Of a DNA stretch of 42,540 bases, positions 19,706-31,869 are shown one piece after another (position 1 is the first letter of the stretch; each line of letters begins with the position of its first letter). The notes under the pieces were generated by a model. It was not told the DNA's origin, searched no databases, and saw only the letters and a program-made list of their open reading frames with translations. The translations under genes were made by a program, and so were the position numbers. This DNA is from Haplomitrium mnioides. Lineage: Eukaryota; Marchantiophyta; Haplomitriopsida; Calobryales. The DNA lies in assembly GCA_049999725.1 (NCBI GenBank), contig JBNGIS010018492.1:1-42540 (forward strand), given 5' to 3'.

Positions 19706-22700
19706 GTATAATATTTAGATTGAGTAGAAAAAACGGAAGGTTGCCTCATACATAGTCATAGATTAAAGAGAGTTTCAGATGATAGAATTCAAGATCCAAA
19801 ATTGTCCATTGGTGCAATGGAAGAAGAGGCGGGAATAGAAGCAGTGAATGAAGTCCAACCTACGGCCGCTATCCAAACTAAAAGAAATAAAGTGTGGCAC
19901 TAAGAGAGTAGGATTGGGAAACTAACTTTGGGGCCAAAAACAACAATTTAATGCATGGCCGATAATAAGGAACCGATTTTGTTTTGATTTTCAAAGTTGT
20001 AATAAGAAGAGAAGAGAAACATAATGTGCAATGCAATTAAGCGCGTGGGTATGTGAGGCCATCACAATATATGAAAGGTGAGAGCTAAGGCAATTGAAGG
20101 AAATAGAAGGCTAATGCAATGTTCAACAGACTAACGCTATCTTCAATAAGCTAACTCAATCTTCAACAAGGCTAACTCAATCTTTGAATGACAAAGACAA
20201 ATGAAGGCAATTAGAAGCAGACTTTGGCAAAGAGGAAAACAAGCTACAATCGCTCACGAGATACACTTTGGGTATCATCAAAGCTCAAAATGTCTAGCAT
20301 GGTCGAAGTAGCAAACCACACTCCATATATAAAAGGATTTAGATATATGTCACACACATCTGCCATTTCCTTCTAAGACATCATCGGAAGATGCAAGTAA
20401 GCAAGTAGATAATGTAGCAATGGTAATTCACTCGAGGTGAAAGATTAGGCAATGGTAAGGTAATGGAGGTGGGGGAATAGGTAGCGACGCCACTATTTTG
20501 ACAAGCATTGAGGACACAGGGGAAGGAGCCTTTGTTTGGGGTAGGGGTGTGTTAGAGGAGTGGGAGGTGTCTATCTTTAGGCAGAATGAGTAGCATAGTT
20601 GTTGGTTCGGAGTATTCCCATGTTCCAATATGTTGATTGGTTGTAGTATATTATATCAAAGATGAGCGGGTGACCATTGGAGAGGAGGAAGTCAATTTTA
20701 GAGTGAGACGAATCTCTAGCGATCATAATTTCAAATCTAACCTGAATTGCAAGTTTTTCATGTCAAATGCTGGCTAAGAAAGGTGAGAGATGCTGATGAA
20801 TAAGTTTCCCTGCTAACTAGTAGATGTGAGAGACAAGAATTACAAGCTACAAACGATGTGAGTAATGGGAATGGCGTTTCTGGCTGGATTCATTCTGACC
20901 CCAAGGATCTGGGAGGAAGCTCATAAATTGCGATTCATACAATCAAAGAGAATGACTAGAGAGATGATCAGAAGGCAAATTTATCTAGAAAGGTTATGGC
21001 AGGAATTTTCATTGAATGGGAACTGGGAGTTGTAAAGATTTGGTTTCAAACATCTACGTATGGATTGGAGGGTAGCCCTATGCATTGGACTAGGTTCTAA
21101 GGCTAGTCAAATGTATCGGATCAGATTCTAACCTAGTTCATTGTATCAAATCAGGTTTTAAAGGTTCATTGGGTAAGGAATACTTTGTATGAGTTGTTAA
21201 AAGCAACGGTCAAACTACCTCATTGAAAACAGAGTCGGTGGCTTATACTACCGGTCAGAGCTAAGTGACTTGTAGGTAAAGGGAAGGACCTACGGTTACT
21301 AGTCTGGACTAGTGGTTGCAGACCAGGCCGAAAAGGGACAACTTACGATAACCGACTAAACAATTGGGTTTGACCCAAAAAAAGTTCCTATAACTAGATA
21401 TTCAACTGATTGGGTCTTGGATTTTCTATCAAAATGACGTCAAAAGTATAGTTGGTTGGATGCAATAGTCCAACTTCCTAGTTAAAGACGACAAGAATGG
21501 ACCAGATACAAGAGAGGGACCTATGGCTAATAGCATAGGCTATTGGTTGCAGACCGAGCCGATAAGGGACAATTATAGATGTGCGGCATCATGGGTTTCC
21601 CACAACATCCGGAGACGGGTGGACCATTAGGATGGTTTTGAGACCAAAGGTCAGAAGGTAGGGACCGGTCAATACAAACAGGAGCTGATTTTGAGAGAGA
21701 TCTGAAAGAGAAGAAAACAACCAATATTGGAAGAATGCTTTCCAAAATAGAAAGTGAGGAAGATTCATTGATTACCAACAATCAATGAAAATGAACCCAA
21801 AAGCTAGCTATAAAAAACAATCGCAATGAAAGATCTAAAAACTAACAAATTGTAACATCCAATAGGGAAGAATTTGACAATTGACAAGGGCATGAACTAA
21901 TAGTGACGACAACTCTGGACCTAGGATGGCAAACGGTTGCTAGTCCCACACATTGGCAACAACATAGGCAGCCATCCACATCCAAGCTGAATACCATAGG
22001 ACAATCAAAAACTAAGGAGAATACTTTGAATGAACCATGGAAAACCTTGTGTCACTAATGAGGAGAACTTGAATTGTTACACCCGACAATGATCTAGTCA
22101 AAGAGATGCTTTCAATTAGAGAAGTTAGGAAGAGATGAAGGAGAGATTGGCATTGGTATATAGGAATGTGAGATACATCATGAGGTTGCAATTTGACTGT
22201 GAGGAACGTGAATACCTAATCCATGACAATTGATTGAGCAAGTATGAACCTTTATTTATATAGGACGGTGCACATTTCAAGGATTTAGTGATCAACATTC
22301 TCCAAAATCTATTATCCTTCCAATACTCAATTAGCCAAATCCATCGAAAAGAAACTAGTGGTTGATAACTTAGTTTGTGCAACTTAGACTGGAAACAACA
22401 TAAAGAAAATGCTAACAAACATAAATAGGAAGTCTTACACAACTCAAAGCTTGACTTCTACTTTTTTTATCGGACATAGTCCCTTTTCTCATACTTTGGA
22501 TGCTAACATTGAACATATAGGAATGAGCAACAAACACAAAGGAAAGAGATACGCCCGTATTTCTAATGGTGACCTTTTGTTTCTTGCCTCAACTTCACAA
22601 TGTTTAAACATATACTACACACACCTAAATCTGGATAAACTCATACTAAAGATTTTTGGTCACTAATCAAGTAGAACAAACATATACATATATGGATGAA

Positions 22701-23408
22701 CATACGGGAGCATATATACAACTCACTCTTGGAAATGACCATTAGTTCAATCGTAGAGACTTCAAAGTAGAACATGGACAATCGGGACTCTCCATGAAGA
22801 CTATGCAGAAGGTCGATCCTTTCTTTGCTACCAATTAGTTCTTTGAGCTATCTTCTAACATTCAGTCACCCATATGATTGGATCTTCTGTTTTTCTTTTT
22901 CTGATAAAACAAAACCAATGGTCTCATTATTGTTTGTCGCACATCTTTGACCTCAAGATTTTAAAGATGACAACATTTTGCACTTTATCTAGACATTGGC
23001 ATATTACAATTTTCTCTCGTCCACACAACAAGAGCCACTTTACTTTCTTGAACCGAATGCTTATCTGCACACACATCTTTGATGAATGACAACATACCCT
23101 GATACCTCCTGGTCGCCACTCTTTCCAACACTATTTTTTCTCAAAAAGAGAGAGTTTTCTTACTTCTTTCTAATTTGAATGTACTTCGATCTTCTTCATC
23201 AATTTCTCACCACTCTTCTTGTTAGGTATCTCCTATTTTCATCCATTTTCCATTGACAAATACTCTTCCCAAACCAATTTTTAGACGTTGATGAATCTGA
23301 CTGCTAGATCTCCGCTTCTGATTTCTCACTTTACTTTTCATAATTATAGCTATATAAACAGACCACTATTAGACCCACAAGAAAGAAAAGACATAAAACC
23401 TTCCCACA
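19706..23408. other. No gene seen; possible leader of the minus-strand gypsy element
   Basis: Upstream of the Gag block on the minus strand. No frame has recognisable motifs. Apart from a 68-bp duplication (21282-21580) I see no structure. It may be the 5' untranslated part of the element, if the direct repeats at 16108 and 23409 are its LTRs, or a patchwork of older insertions. Confidence 0.5.
21282..21580. repeat. 68-bp direct duplication, two copies
   Basis: 21282-21349 and 21513-21580 align end to end, sharing GGTTGCAGACC and AAGGGACAA at matching offsets, 231 bp apart. They are diverged, so the duplication is old. Confidence 0.7.
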
Positions 23409-23740
23409 ACCCTTTGAATATGCTTCCCACATTTTGAATGGCCAATTCTCTTGAAAATCTTGATGATCGGTTGGTCTCTTGACCAGAGTTGATTTTCTCT
23501 TACCTATATTTGCAATCTAATCAATGATGTTTGTATTAATGCATAAATCTCTAATAGAACAAAATCTCTAATCATTACAAATTCATTCCTAATGTACTGT
23601 TTGCCAAAGATGTTGAAGAGTTGATAGCACATCAATGCAGATCCAATTCAGTTGTTGATGCATTTATCTATATCAAACTAGCTTCCTTTCTGTGACCTCT
23701 ATGCTCTCTTTATTGTACATTTCTTCCCAACCTTCTGTTG
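23409..23740 (-). repeat. ~310-bp direct repeat B, possible gypsy LTR part
   Basis: Partner of 16108-16412. It abuts a truncated minus-strand gypsy pol fragment on its right (23860-24931), again at the position of a 3' LTR. It could equally be the 5' LTR of the Gag-protease element to its left. Confidence 0.6.
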
Positions 23741-23859
23741 TAATAGCTGCAAAAGTAGAAAATACACCACTCATAGAGTGAGTGCCTCTACCACTCACAA
23801 GTTTTAAGAGACAACCAAAGCATATGAGTATGTTTTGATACAAGAAGGAGGTAACTTTG

Positions 23860-24931
23860 CTACCATTATCCCATGGGGGGGCTCTTACTTCAATCCACTT
23901 TGAGAAATGATCTATTGCAATCTAGAGGGAGGAGAGATGGGATCTATGAAATCCAATTCTCATTTCTCACAAGTTGACGATGCTACAACTAGTACAAGAG
24001 GCATTTCATCAAAGGTTTACATTTTCTCCCGCAAACATCACAAGTTCTGGTAAATCGATGTGCATCCAAGAAGAGGCAAGGCCACTAGAACCTAAAACAA
24101 AGAACATTCAATGATGTAGTCTTGCTTGGAATGTTACCACCACATGATGTTATATGATAGCCATGTAAGTGGTATGGGGAGGATGAGACATCTTCTACGA
24201 ACTCCATCTTGACCAATGAAAAAAAGGAGCATGACATAAGCACATATGGTGCAGTTGAGCCAATTTCAGATTGAGGGATGCTACTCCAACAGTGAGGAAG
24301 AGAAATAACTAGATGTACCAAGGATGAGCAGCCAACATGTCGATTAAGAGGATCCTCTTTGAGCAAGGTGTAGACTTGTGAGACCCATAGGTCTTGGAAG
24401 CTATCATTCATAGATTGTTTCCTAGTTTTGCACGACACTTGTGACAACATGTCACAATTCCCATGCTTGACCTCTAGTTGAACCTACAAAGTGAAATTAA
24501 ATTCTTAAAGAAGAAGACCCACCTAGCTAGCCTATCTATTAGATTTTTCTGGTTGATGATGTACTTCAATGAGTCATGATCTACTTTAAAGGTGAAGGAG
24601 TACCCTAAGAGGCATTGGCAAAATTTGTAGGTTGTATGTATCAATTCTAATGCTTCTCTTTCAATTACACTATAGTTTCTCTCAACCAAACTAAGTTGCA
24701 TATCTGCATAGTAGATGGGGGAATATTTTCCCTTTAGGATTTGTGAAATTGCAACCCCTTTGGTTGTAGAATGAAGCATCAACTATGATCACAAAAAGGA
24801 GCTTCCAATTATTGTGAGCAAGATAAGAGAGGAATGCCAATATGTCCTTCAATGTTTGGAATGCTCCTTAACACTCCTTTGTCTAATAAAAAAGAACACT
24901 ATGTTGTGTAAGCTAGTACATGGGAGATGCC
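23860..24931 (-). pseudogene. gypsy RT end, RNase H and integrase start, truncated
   Basis: Reading leftwards from 24931: a VDAS motif near 24780 at the start of RNase H; then YYADMQLSLVERNYSVIERE and VDHDSLKYIINQKN (24720-24540), the RNase H core; then YHITSCGGNIPSKTT followed by a DAHRFTRTCDVC segment (about 24180-24020), the HHCC zinc domain of integrase; and IAIDHFSKWIEV (about 23920-23885) from the integrase core. The rest of integrase is absent, and repeat B follows. Frames change several times. The right end coincides with the left end of a truncated plus-strand gypsy LTR. Confidence 0.75.
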
Positions 24932-25302
24932 AAAGAGACTTTTATTTGGAGAATTTAGACTTGAAAGTTGTGAGAGACCTTTGTAGAAGCGCTTGAAAGA
25001 GCTCTTGGAGGAGCTACTTTGAAGACTTATTAGAGGGCAAGCACTTAAGGAGTGGTTTTTCAAAGAGTGAGGGGTGTGTTGAAAGCTAGAAAGATGAGAG
25101 AAAGAGTGTTTTGTGTGAGAATATTTGGAGTAAAGAGTTCAGAATTTCTAATATATTGTTTATTGAGTACTTACACTTTGTAAGCTTTGTAGAATTTGTT
25201 GTGTACTAATGATTGTAGCCACATTTCAACCCACCTCTCAAATTCAGTGTGCACTCAACATCAAAGTCACATAAGGAGAAACCAGCAAAGCCTCTAACTT
25301 CA
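24932..25302 (+). repeat. 5' LTR of gypsy element, left part missing
   Basis: Aligns with the final part of the LTRs at 30530-31727 and 41169-42378, sharing GATTGTAGCCACA and TTTCAACCCACCTCTCA, and ends in CTAACTTCA. Homology starts abruptly near 24932. Confidence 0.8.
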
Positions 25303-25308
25303 CATTTT

Positions 25309-25325
25309 TGGTTCTGATGTTGGGA
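25309..25325 (+). promoter_or_regulatory. gypsy primer-binding site, mutated
   Basis: TGGTTCTGATGTTGGGA lies seven bases past the LTR end. The family copy at 42386 reads TGGTTCCGTTGCCGGGA, close to the plant tRNA-Asp site TGGCGCCGTTGCCGGGGA. Confidence 0.6.
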
Positions 25326-25732
25326 CCTCACTAATGAGAGGGAAAGAAGGTGGCAATCTGGCTTCATCATGTTGAATGTCAAGCAAGGATGTCACAAAAA
25401 AATGGCCAAGAATTTGTGAAATTGTAAGAAGGATCAATAGCTCATCACCACCACGCAACAACATTGAGTTGAAGAGATTCATCAATTTAGTGAGGTATAA
25501 AATGTTTTGATAAATGACTTTGCTTATTTGGCAACATTGTTGTATCCACGACTATACACTCCAACAGAATGGGTTTGAACCTTGGAGCATAAGTGAGAAT
25601 TTCATCAAATCAAGAATAGAGTTCTTAATGGTTTCAATGGATGTTTAAGAAATGACCAATGTAGTACGAGTGTTTATTGTGGCCAAAGTACATATGCCCC
25701 AAAGATTGGTGGAACAATTTGGAGTGGAATGA

Positions 25733-26790
25733 ATGGAGCAAAGTTTGGCGGATCCAAATCCATTCGTTTTTCCGATTCTAGTCCAAGCTATTTGAAAGAT
25801 GCAGATTTTTGTGTTGTAGTAGATGTGGTGGGTGTGGTAGAAACAAGAAAGTTATCAAGAAAAAACATCAAGCTATCTAATCAAGATGGGCAAGATTCCG
25901 GTCTTCTAAATGCAAAGAAGATGAAAATATAGAGGATTATCTAGGAGATTTCAAACATGCTTATATTGGAAATGGTGAGAAGTGACTAGATGATTGGTTG
26001 GCGTTGCTACTCGAATTTCTTGAATGTAAGACTCTTACATGGTACAAAGAGCAAAAAAGAGAGATTCTTGAGTTATGGGCTAGCTTGATGAAAGCTTTGG
26101 TGGAAGAATTTCTCCCAACAAAGAGCTACAAGAAACTTCTTCAAGAGACAACACATTTGAAACAAGGGGAAAGTGAAGCAGTATGTACATATGCTGAAAG
26201 AGTAGTTCATTTAGAGACTTAAATTTTGAAATGTGTTGAGAAAGAGTGGTGAGGGTCTGAATTCTCTCATAGTGAGCATTATGTCAATGTTAGCAAAACA
26301 TTTTCTTTTTGGGGTTGAAACCTAAAACTCAAGCAAAGGTAAAATATGAGAAGCCAACTACCTAAGCAAAGTCTTTGAGAATTGTTTTAAGGATGGAAGA
26401 GAGCTTGGAAGATGAGAAAAAGAGAAGGTTGTTGTGCTACCAACAACTACAAAACCTATAGTGGTAGTAGTAGCTCCTCCACTGCAAGCTCCAAATCTAT
26501 CTATGAATAAGGTGTTAATATTGGCTGAACATATAAAAACGTTGAGTTTGATTCTTGTGCAAGCTTTGGAGAGAAGGCCTGAAAACCAACAAAGGCCTAA
26601 TAGAAGGGAGCCAATGCGACAAGAAAACATGGAAAATGTCACATGTTTTGGATGTGGAAGAGCATACCTCATTAGAAATTGCTCCAATCAAGAGAATGGT
26701 GCCAATCAAAATGGTGGACGGGGAGGTGTTAATCAAGCTCAAGAGAGGGTTGTCGCCTCAATCGACGTTGAAAAGGTTCCCCACTGTTAG
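25733..26790 (+). pseudogene. gypsy Gag, decayed
   Basis: An ATG at 25733 opens MEQSLADPNPFVFP but stops after 20 codons. The Gag core appears at about 25990-26222 (ECKTLTWYKEQKREILELWA, then FLPTKSYKKLLQETTHLKQG), matching the retrotransposon Gag pattern of W...W...F. A C-terminal block at 26434-26790 has a damaged zinc knuckle, CFGCGRAYLIRNC, one residue short and without its histidine. Several frames are needed to cover it. Confidence 0.7.
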
Positions 26791-27090
26791 GCGTGAGGGA
26801 GTTCAAAGGATTGAGAAGTGGACATGTTTGCTCATGAAAGGAAGCGAGCTTGAGTAGTCGAGGAGACTATCGGATCTGAACCATCACCAAATCAAAAGAG
26901 GCACCACAATGTGGACATGACCAATAAGCTAAGTAAATTGAGAAGGCGATTGGAGATGGAAGACTTCTCAATTTCAAAGCATCAAAAGAAGTACAATGTG
27001 GTGGAAGACATTGGAAACTTACAAGCCAATATCACGGTAGGACAATTGGTGGTGATGAATCCAACGTTATGAAGGGAGTTACATGGAGTA

Positions 27091-27694
27091 TTGAGCACCA
27101 AACGACTTCCAAGGAAGAAGAAAGTCTCAACCAACAATTGCTATATAAGTGTTATGGATTTGGAGGTATGTGCAAGGGCTTCAAAAATTGATGTGATATG
27201 TAAAGGGTATGTGGTTTCTAAAGTGTTGTTAGATAGAGGTTCGGTTGTCAATGCCATATTTGAAGATTTGATGAAGAAGTTGGGCTTGAAACTCACAAGG
27301 TCTTTGAGGTTTATAGTGGGTATGGCCAACAAGTCTAGAGTATGCCCACTTGGGGTGATTGAGAAAGTGCCAATCATGGTAATGGGTATTTCTATCTCTC
27401 TTTTTTCAAATTTTGAAAGAGTCAAGTTATGATATGCTACTAGGAAGGCCATGGTTGCAAGGAGTGAGAACCATGGATAATTGGCACAAGAACCACATCA
27501 CTATTGGGTCAAGGATTCATCGAGTGAGAGTACAAGTGGATGACGATGGTGAGGAGACAAGTGACTTAGAAAAAGAGACCATCCAGTATATGTTCAATGA
27601 TGATGAATATAAGAGCAATATTTTTGAGGTAAACATCAATATGGAGGACTTATCAGATGAAGAACAAGACTCATTACAAATGTGTGCTATTTAG
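27091..27694 (+). pseudogene. gypsy aspartic protease, mutated active site
   Basis: SKVLLDRGSVVNAIFEDLMK (27208-27270) is the retropepsin active-site region, with D-R-G in place of D-S/T-G. A frameshift near 27420 leads to YDMLLGRPWLQGVRTMDNWH, the conserved C-terminal G-R-P-W block, followed by an acidic linker to 27694. The upstream spacer 26791-27090 belongs to the same polyprotein but has stops. Confidence 0.8.
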
Positions 27695-27959
27695 ATAGTA
27701 CCAAAGGAAATTGAAAAAGAAGCTTGAGTACAAAAACATACATTGGCATCAGAAGAAGTAGAGCGATGGATCACAACACTATGCTGTAGAGAGAAGGTTA
27801 CAAGTGAAGAAAAAAGATATTTGAAGAAATTTTTTGTACATATATCTATGTTTTTTGCTTTTGAATTTGAAGATTTGAAATGAGTGACACTTGAAGAGCA
27901 TCAAATTGACTTGGAAAGTTTAGCCAAAGCGGCTTGACAAAAGCAACGGTAGATGAATC

Positions 27960-29128
27960 CTTCAATTGCAGAGTTTGTCAAAGTGGAGATTGACAAAATG
28001 AAGGAGGCCGAGTTCATCTACGAGGCTGACAATTTAGAATGGTTTCTCCCATTGTGGTGGTAAGAAAAAAAGATAAGCTTCAAGTATGTGTGGACTACAA
28101 GAAGTTGAATGTTGCTACAAAGAAGGATTATTATCCACTTCCAATCATTGATGAGATTCTTGAGGAAGTAGCTTAACATGAATGGTATTCCTTTGGAGAT
28201 GGATACAGTGGGTAAAATCAAATTCCAATCACATTGGAGCATTAACAATTGACAACATTCACGAGTCTTTGAGGTACTTTTTCTTTTTTTAATCATGCTT
28301 TTTGAATTATGCAATGCGCTGACAACTTTTCAAAGATTTGTGGGGACTTTATTGATGATTTGTGGGAAAGTTTATGGGGAATTTATTGATGATTTTTATT
28401 TATATGAGAGTAAGAAGGATCATTTCAACCACTCAAAGAAATACTTCAACGTTTGGATTCGGCAAAAACGTCTTTAAATTCATAGAAATGCATATTTTGG
28501 TGCCAACAAGGAGTGTTGTTGGGGCATGCCATTTCAAAAAAAGAGGTGGGTGTGGATTCAAAAAAGGTACTGAAGATTCAAGCCTTTTTTTTTCTAATCA
28601 ATGTGATATGGTAAGCTTCTATCGTCATTTTATTTTGGATTTTTTGGCACAAGCAATGACGTTGAACTACTTGTTGATATTTAATGATGAAGGTGCCAAA
28701 GTGTCATTTGAATGTTTGAAGAAAGCGGTGACAAGTGCGCCAATATTAGTAAAGACAAATTGGAGTAAGGCTTTTTTCTTATTTACAGATGCTTCAAATG
28801 TGGCTCTTGGATGCACTTTAAGTCAATAGAGCAATAAGAAACATGATTATCCAATAGCATTTGCCAGCCGACAAATGGTTGAGGTCAAAAAGAACTATTT
28901 GGTAGCGGAAAGAGAAGGTTTGGGTGTGATTTTTGGCATAAAATAGTTTTCTTATTATTTGCTGGGTGGGTGATTTACGATTGTAGCTGACCACATAGCC
29001 TTGAAATGTATTTTCAATAAGCCTAATGGTCAGGAAAGAATTGCTAAGTAGAAGCTTTTGTTGGTTGAATTTGATTATTGTATTGAAGATCGACCAGAAA
29101 GGACACATTTGAATGCCAATATGTTGGC
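27960..29128 (+). pseudogene. gypsy reverse transcriptase and RNase H, decayed
   Basis: RT motifs in order: SPIVVVRKKDKLQVCVDYKK and DYYPLPIIDEIL (28035-28160), GYSG (near 28205), CNALTTFQRF (28305-28340), and FIDDFYLY (28382-28405) at the place of the YxDD catalytic loop. RNase H follows: FTDASNVALGCTLSQ (28780-28827), PIAFASRQMVEVKKNYLVAE (28850-28915) and VADHIALKCIF (28981-29013). Multiple stops and frameshifts occur. RT copies the element RNA; RNase H removes it. Confidence 0.85.
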
Positions 29129-29149
29129 ATAAGCATATGATGAGATTGG

Positions 29150-30513
29150 TCATGAAGTGGTTGAGGAGGAGCTTCCCAGTGAGAACATCTTCAACAAAAG
29201 TATTCTACAAAAGGAGTATGGTGATATCTACAACTACTTATTGGAAGGAAGATATCCAAAGGGAGTGAAGCAACGCAACAAGGCTGCCTTTGTTCGTAAG
29301 TGTCAACCTTATGCTTTCTTTCTTGCTCACCACTCTTTAAAGAAGACCGTCACAGTCTTGGTGAAACAAAGTATTTTCAACCAAAGCAAACAATTAATGA
29401 ATGAGTTTCATGATGGAGTGTGTGGTGGCCACTTTGTGGAGAAAGTGGTGGTGTACTAGATTTTGGATGAAGGGTACCATTGGCAAGGTATGTCCAAAGA
29501 TTGTTTGGAGTTTTACAAGACATGTGATGTGTGTCAATCATTTGCAAAGAAGTCTACTTATTCTTCTTCTTTGCAATTGGTTGCACCTTTGGGTCCTTTT
29601 GAAAAATAGAGAGTTGATATTGTTGGTACTTTGATTCCAACTCCTCGAGGGAATTTGTATGTGGTGGTAGCAATGGATCACTTAAGCAAATAGATAGAGG
29701 CTTGTACTATCAAGAAAGCTATAAAAGAGGAAGTGGAGAGATTTCTTTACGAGTGAATCATCACAAGGTTTGGTTGCCTATTGGAGATTGTGATGGATAA
29801 AGACTTCTTGTTTGTTAGTGGAGTCACTTGAGCAATGTTGGAGCATTTTTCCATCAAGCAACGGATGACTACCTCATACAAGCCAAATGCAAATGGATTG
29901 GCAGAGTGGACCAATTGTACACTATATCACATGTTGGCAAAAGATGCGAATCTAGATGGAGCTAAGCATATATGGGATAAGAAGCTCTATGCAATTCTTT
30001 AGGAGTGCTGCATGACTCAGAATTCTTCAACTAGATATACACCTTTTTGCCTCACTTATAGCTTGGAATCAATCTTGCCTATTAAGTTTGATCTTCCTAT
30101 GTTTAGAGCTACAAGTGTGGAAAGACATGAGGAAAGAAACATGGAGATGGCTACACAAACTCGTAGCCAACAATTGATGAAACTAGAAGAAGCACGAGTG
30201 ATGGCTGAGATCAATATTTATAAGGCTTAAGACCAACAAAAGAAGAGTCATAACAAGAGATTAAGGTAGAGAACACCTATTGTGTTTCAACAAGGAGATT
30301 GGGCAATGGTATTCGACTCCATTTGATATAAGAAAAAACAAAAGAAGTTCTTACCAAGGTACTTTGGACCATTTGTTGTGTAGAAAGTGTATTCTAATTA
30401 CACTTATGACTTTTTTAAGTTAACAATAAGACATTATGACTGCGTGCACCATGACAAAATGAATCCATTTTACATTTATAAGAAAGAACTCACTCTGAGA
30501 GTAGAGTGAAACC
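29150..30513 (+). pseudogene. gypsy integrase, decayed
   Basis: The HHCC zinc domain is present: HDGVCGGHF then YHWQ and FYKTCDVCQSF (29408-29545). The core acidic residues lie in RVDIVGTLIP (near 29610), VMDKDFLF (near 29795) and PNANGLAEWTN (near 29890). The C-terminal end shows QQGDWAMVFDS, KFLPRYFGPFVV (30335-30380) and VHHDKMNPF (30450-30475). No chromodomain was recognised. In-frame stops interrupt it at least six times. Confidence 0.85.
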
Positions 30514-30529
30514 TTATAGGTATGTAGAA

Positions 30530-31727
30530 TGTGAAAGCATGGGATGGTTTTGTGAGAATTTGAATAGGCTTAGACCACTTTCATAGAATGGGATGGATTT
30601 GTGACAATTTGAATAGGCTTAGACCACTTTCATAGAATGGGATGGATTGTGATGAAGTATGGAGAACACTTAGAAGTTATTAGTGGAAACTTAGATTTGA
30701 TCAGTTTTCTTCAATATGGATAGATTTGAGTATAGAGTAAATTGTGTTCTTATCAGAAATTTTTGGAAGCTCATGTTTTTTGGATTATATTACATTGCTC
30801 AGGTAGCTAGTAAAAATTTACAAAAGTGAAAAAGCTCTTGTAAATCGAAAGTTAAAACAAGTCAAAGTTACAAAATTGCTTTTCAAAAAAGTCAAAATAG
30901 AGAGTATCTAAGCAATAAAAATAGAAATATTACTACATAGAAAGAAAGCGTATTTTACAAGCTTTTCAACAAGATATAGTACATGCAAGTTGAATTAGTA
31001 TTTTATAGAGATTTTTTTATACTAGATTAAAGAGGAGAAAAGTCAAGAAAAGTCAATTTGTTCTTTGACTTATTCTTTGAGAGAATCTCAAAGTATCATC
31101 TTAGGAAATGTTTGTAAGGACAAGTAAAAGACACAAAAGTATTGGATCAATTGTTGAGATTCTTTGACAAGAGAAGCTCCAAGTGAGAAGCTTCTTCTTG
31201 AAGAAGAAAACAAAAGGTGGAAATACTTTAGGAGTACTTTTAGGATTTACTAACTAGAGAGATAATCACCATGGACTCTTTAACTATGGTGATAGAATAT
31301 TTAGTTTTACTCCTAGTAATTATATAGATTAGTATATAATGAGGAGGAGAAGAGAGAAGAGGGACTATCATTTGGAGAATTCAAACTTGGAAGTTTTGAG
31401 AGACCTTTGGAGAAGCGTTTGGAGGAGCTCTTGGAGTGCTACTTTGAAAACTAACTAGAGGTCAAATACTTAAGGAGTGGTTTTTCATAGAGTGAAGAGT
31501 GTGTTGAGATTTAGAAAGGTGAGAACAATAGTGTTTTGTATGAGAACATTTGGAGTAAAGAGTTGAAGATCTCCAATATATTGTATATTGAGTACTTACA
31601 CTTTGTAGGCTTTGTAGAATTTGTTGTGTATTGATGATTGTAGCCACATTTCAACCCACCTCTCATATTCAATATGCACTCAACATCAAAGTTACATGAA
31701 GAGAAATCGGTGAAGCCTCTAGCTTCA
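30530..31727 (+). repeat. 3' LTR of gypsy element (~1.2 kb)
   Basis: Begins TGTGAAAGCATGGGATGG and ends CTCTAGCTTCA; matches the LTR at 41169-42378. It differs by a 49-bp tandem duplication (30541-30589 and 30590-30638) absent from the other copy. TATATAAT at 31333-31340, upstream of a purine-rich GAGGAGGAGAAGAGAG stretch, is the likely promoter. The five bases after it are TAGTC; no left flank is available for comparison. Confidence 0.85.
31333..31340 (+). promoter_or_regulatory. LTR TATA box
   Basis: TATATAAT, at the same place in the LTR as TATATAAG at 41971-41978 in the other family member, followed in both by a GAG/AAG-rich tract. Confidence 0.6.
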
Positions 31728-31869
31728 TAGTCCAAAACACATTTCCATTATATTGTAGAATGTCAAATCATGTAGGCAAATCTCAAGACACTTCTATAGT
31801 CCCTAGAGCAACGAATCAAAAGCCATAATCAAAACTTTCTAAGAGATACTAGGTATATTACACAACTTG

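Larger units (their letters stand above)
24932..31727 (+). mobile_element. Ty3/gypsy LTR retrotransposon, 5' LTR truncated, decayed
   Basis: It contains the last 371 bp of a 5' LTR, a primer site, gag, protease, RT, RNase H and integrase in gypsy order (integrase last), and a full 3' LTR at 30530-31727. A second element of the same family starts at 41169. The missing 0.8 kb of the 5' LTR is replaced by the minus-strand gypsy fragment ending at 24931. Dozens of stops mark it as old. Confidence 0.9.
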
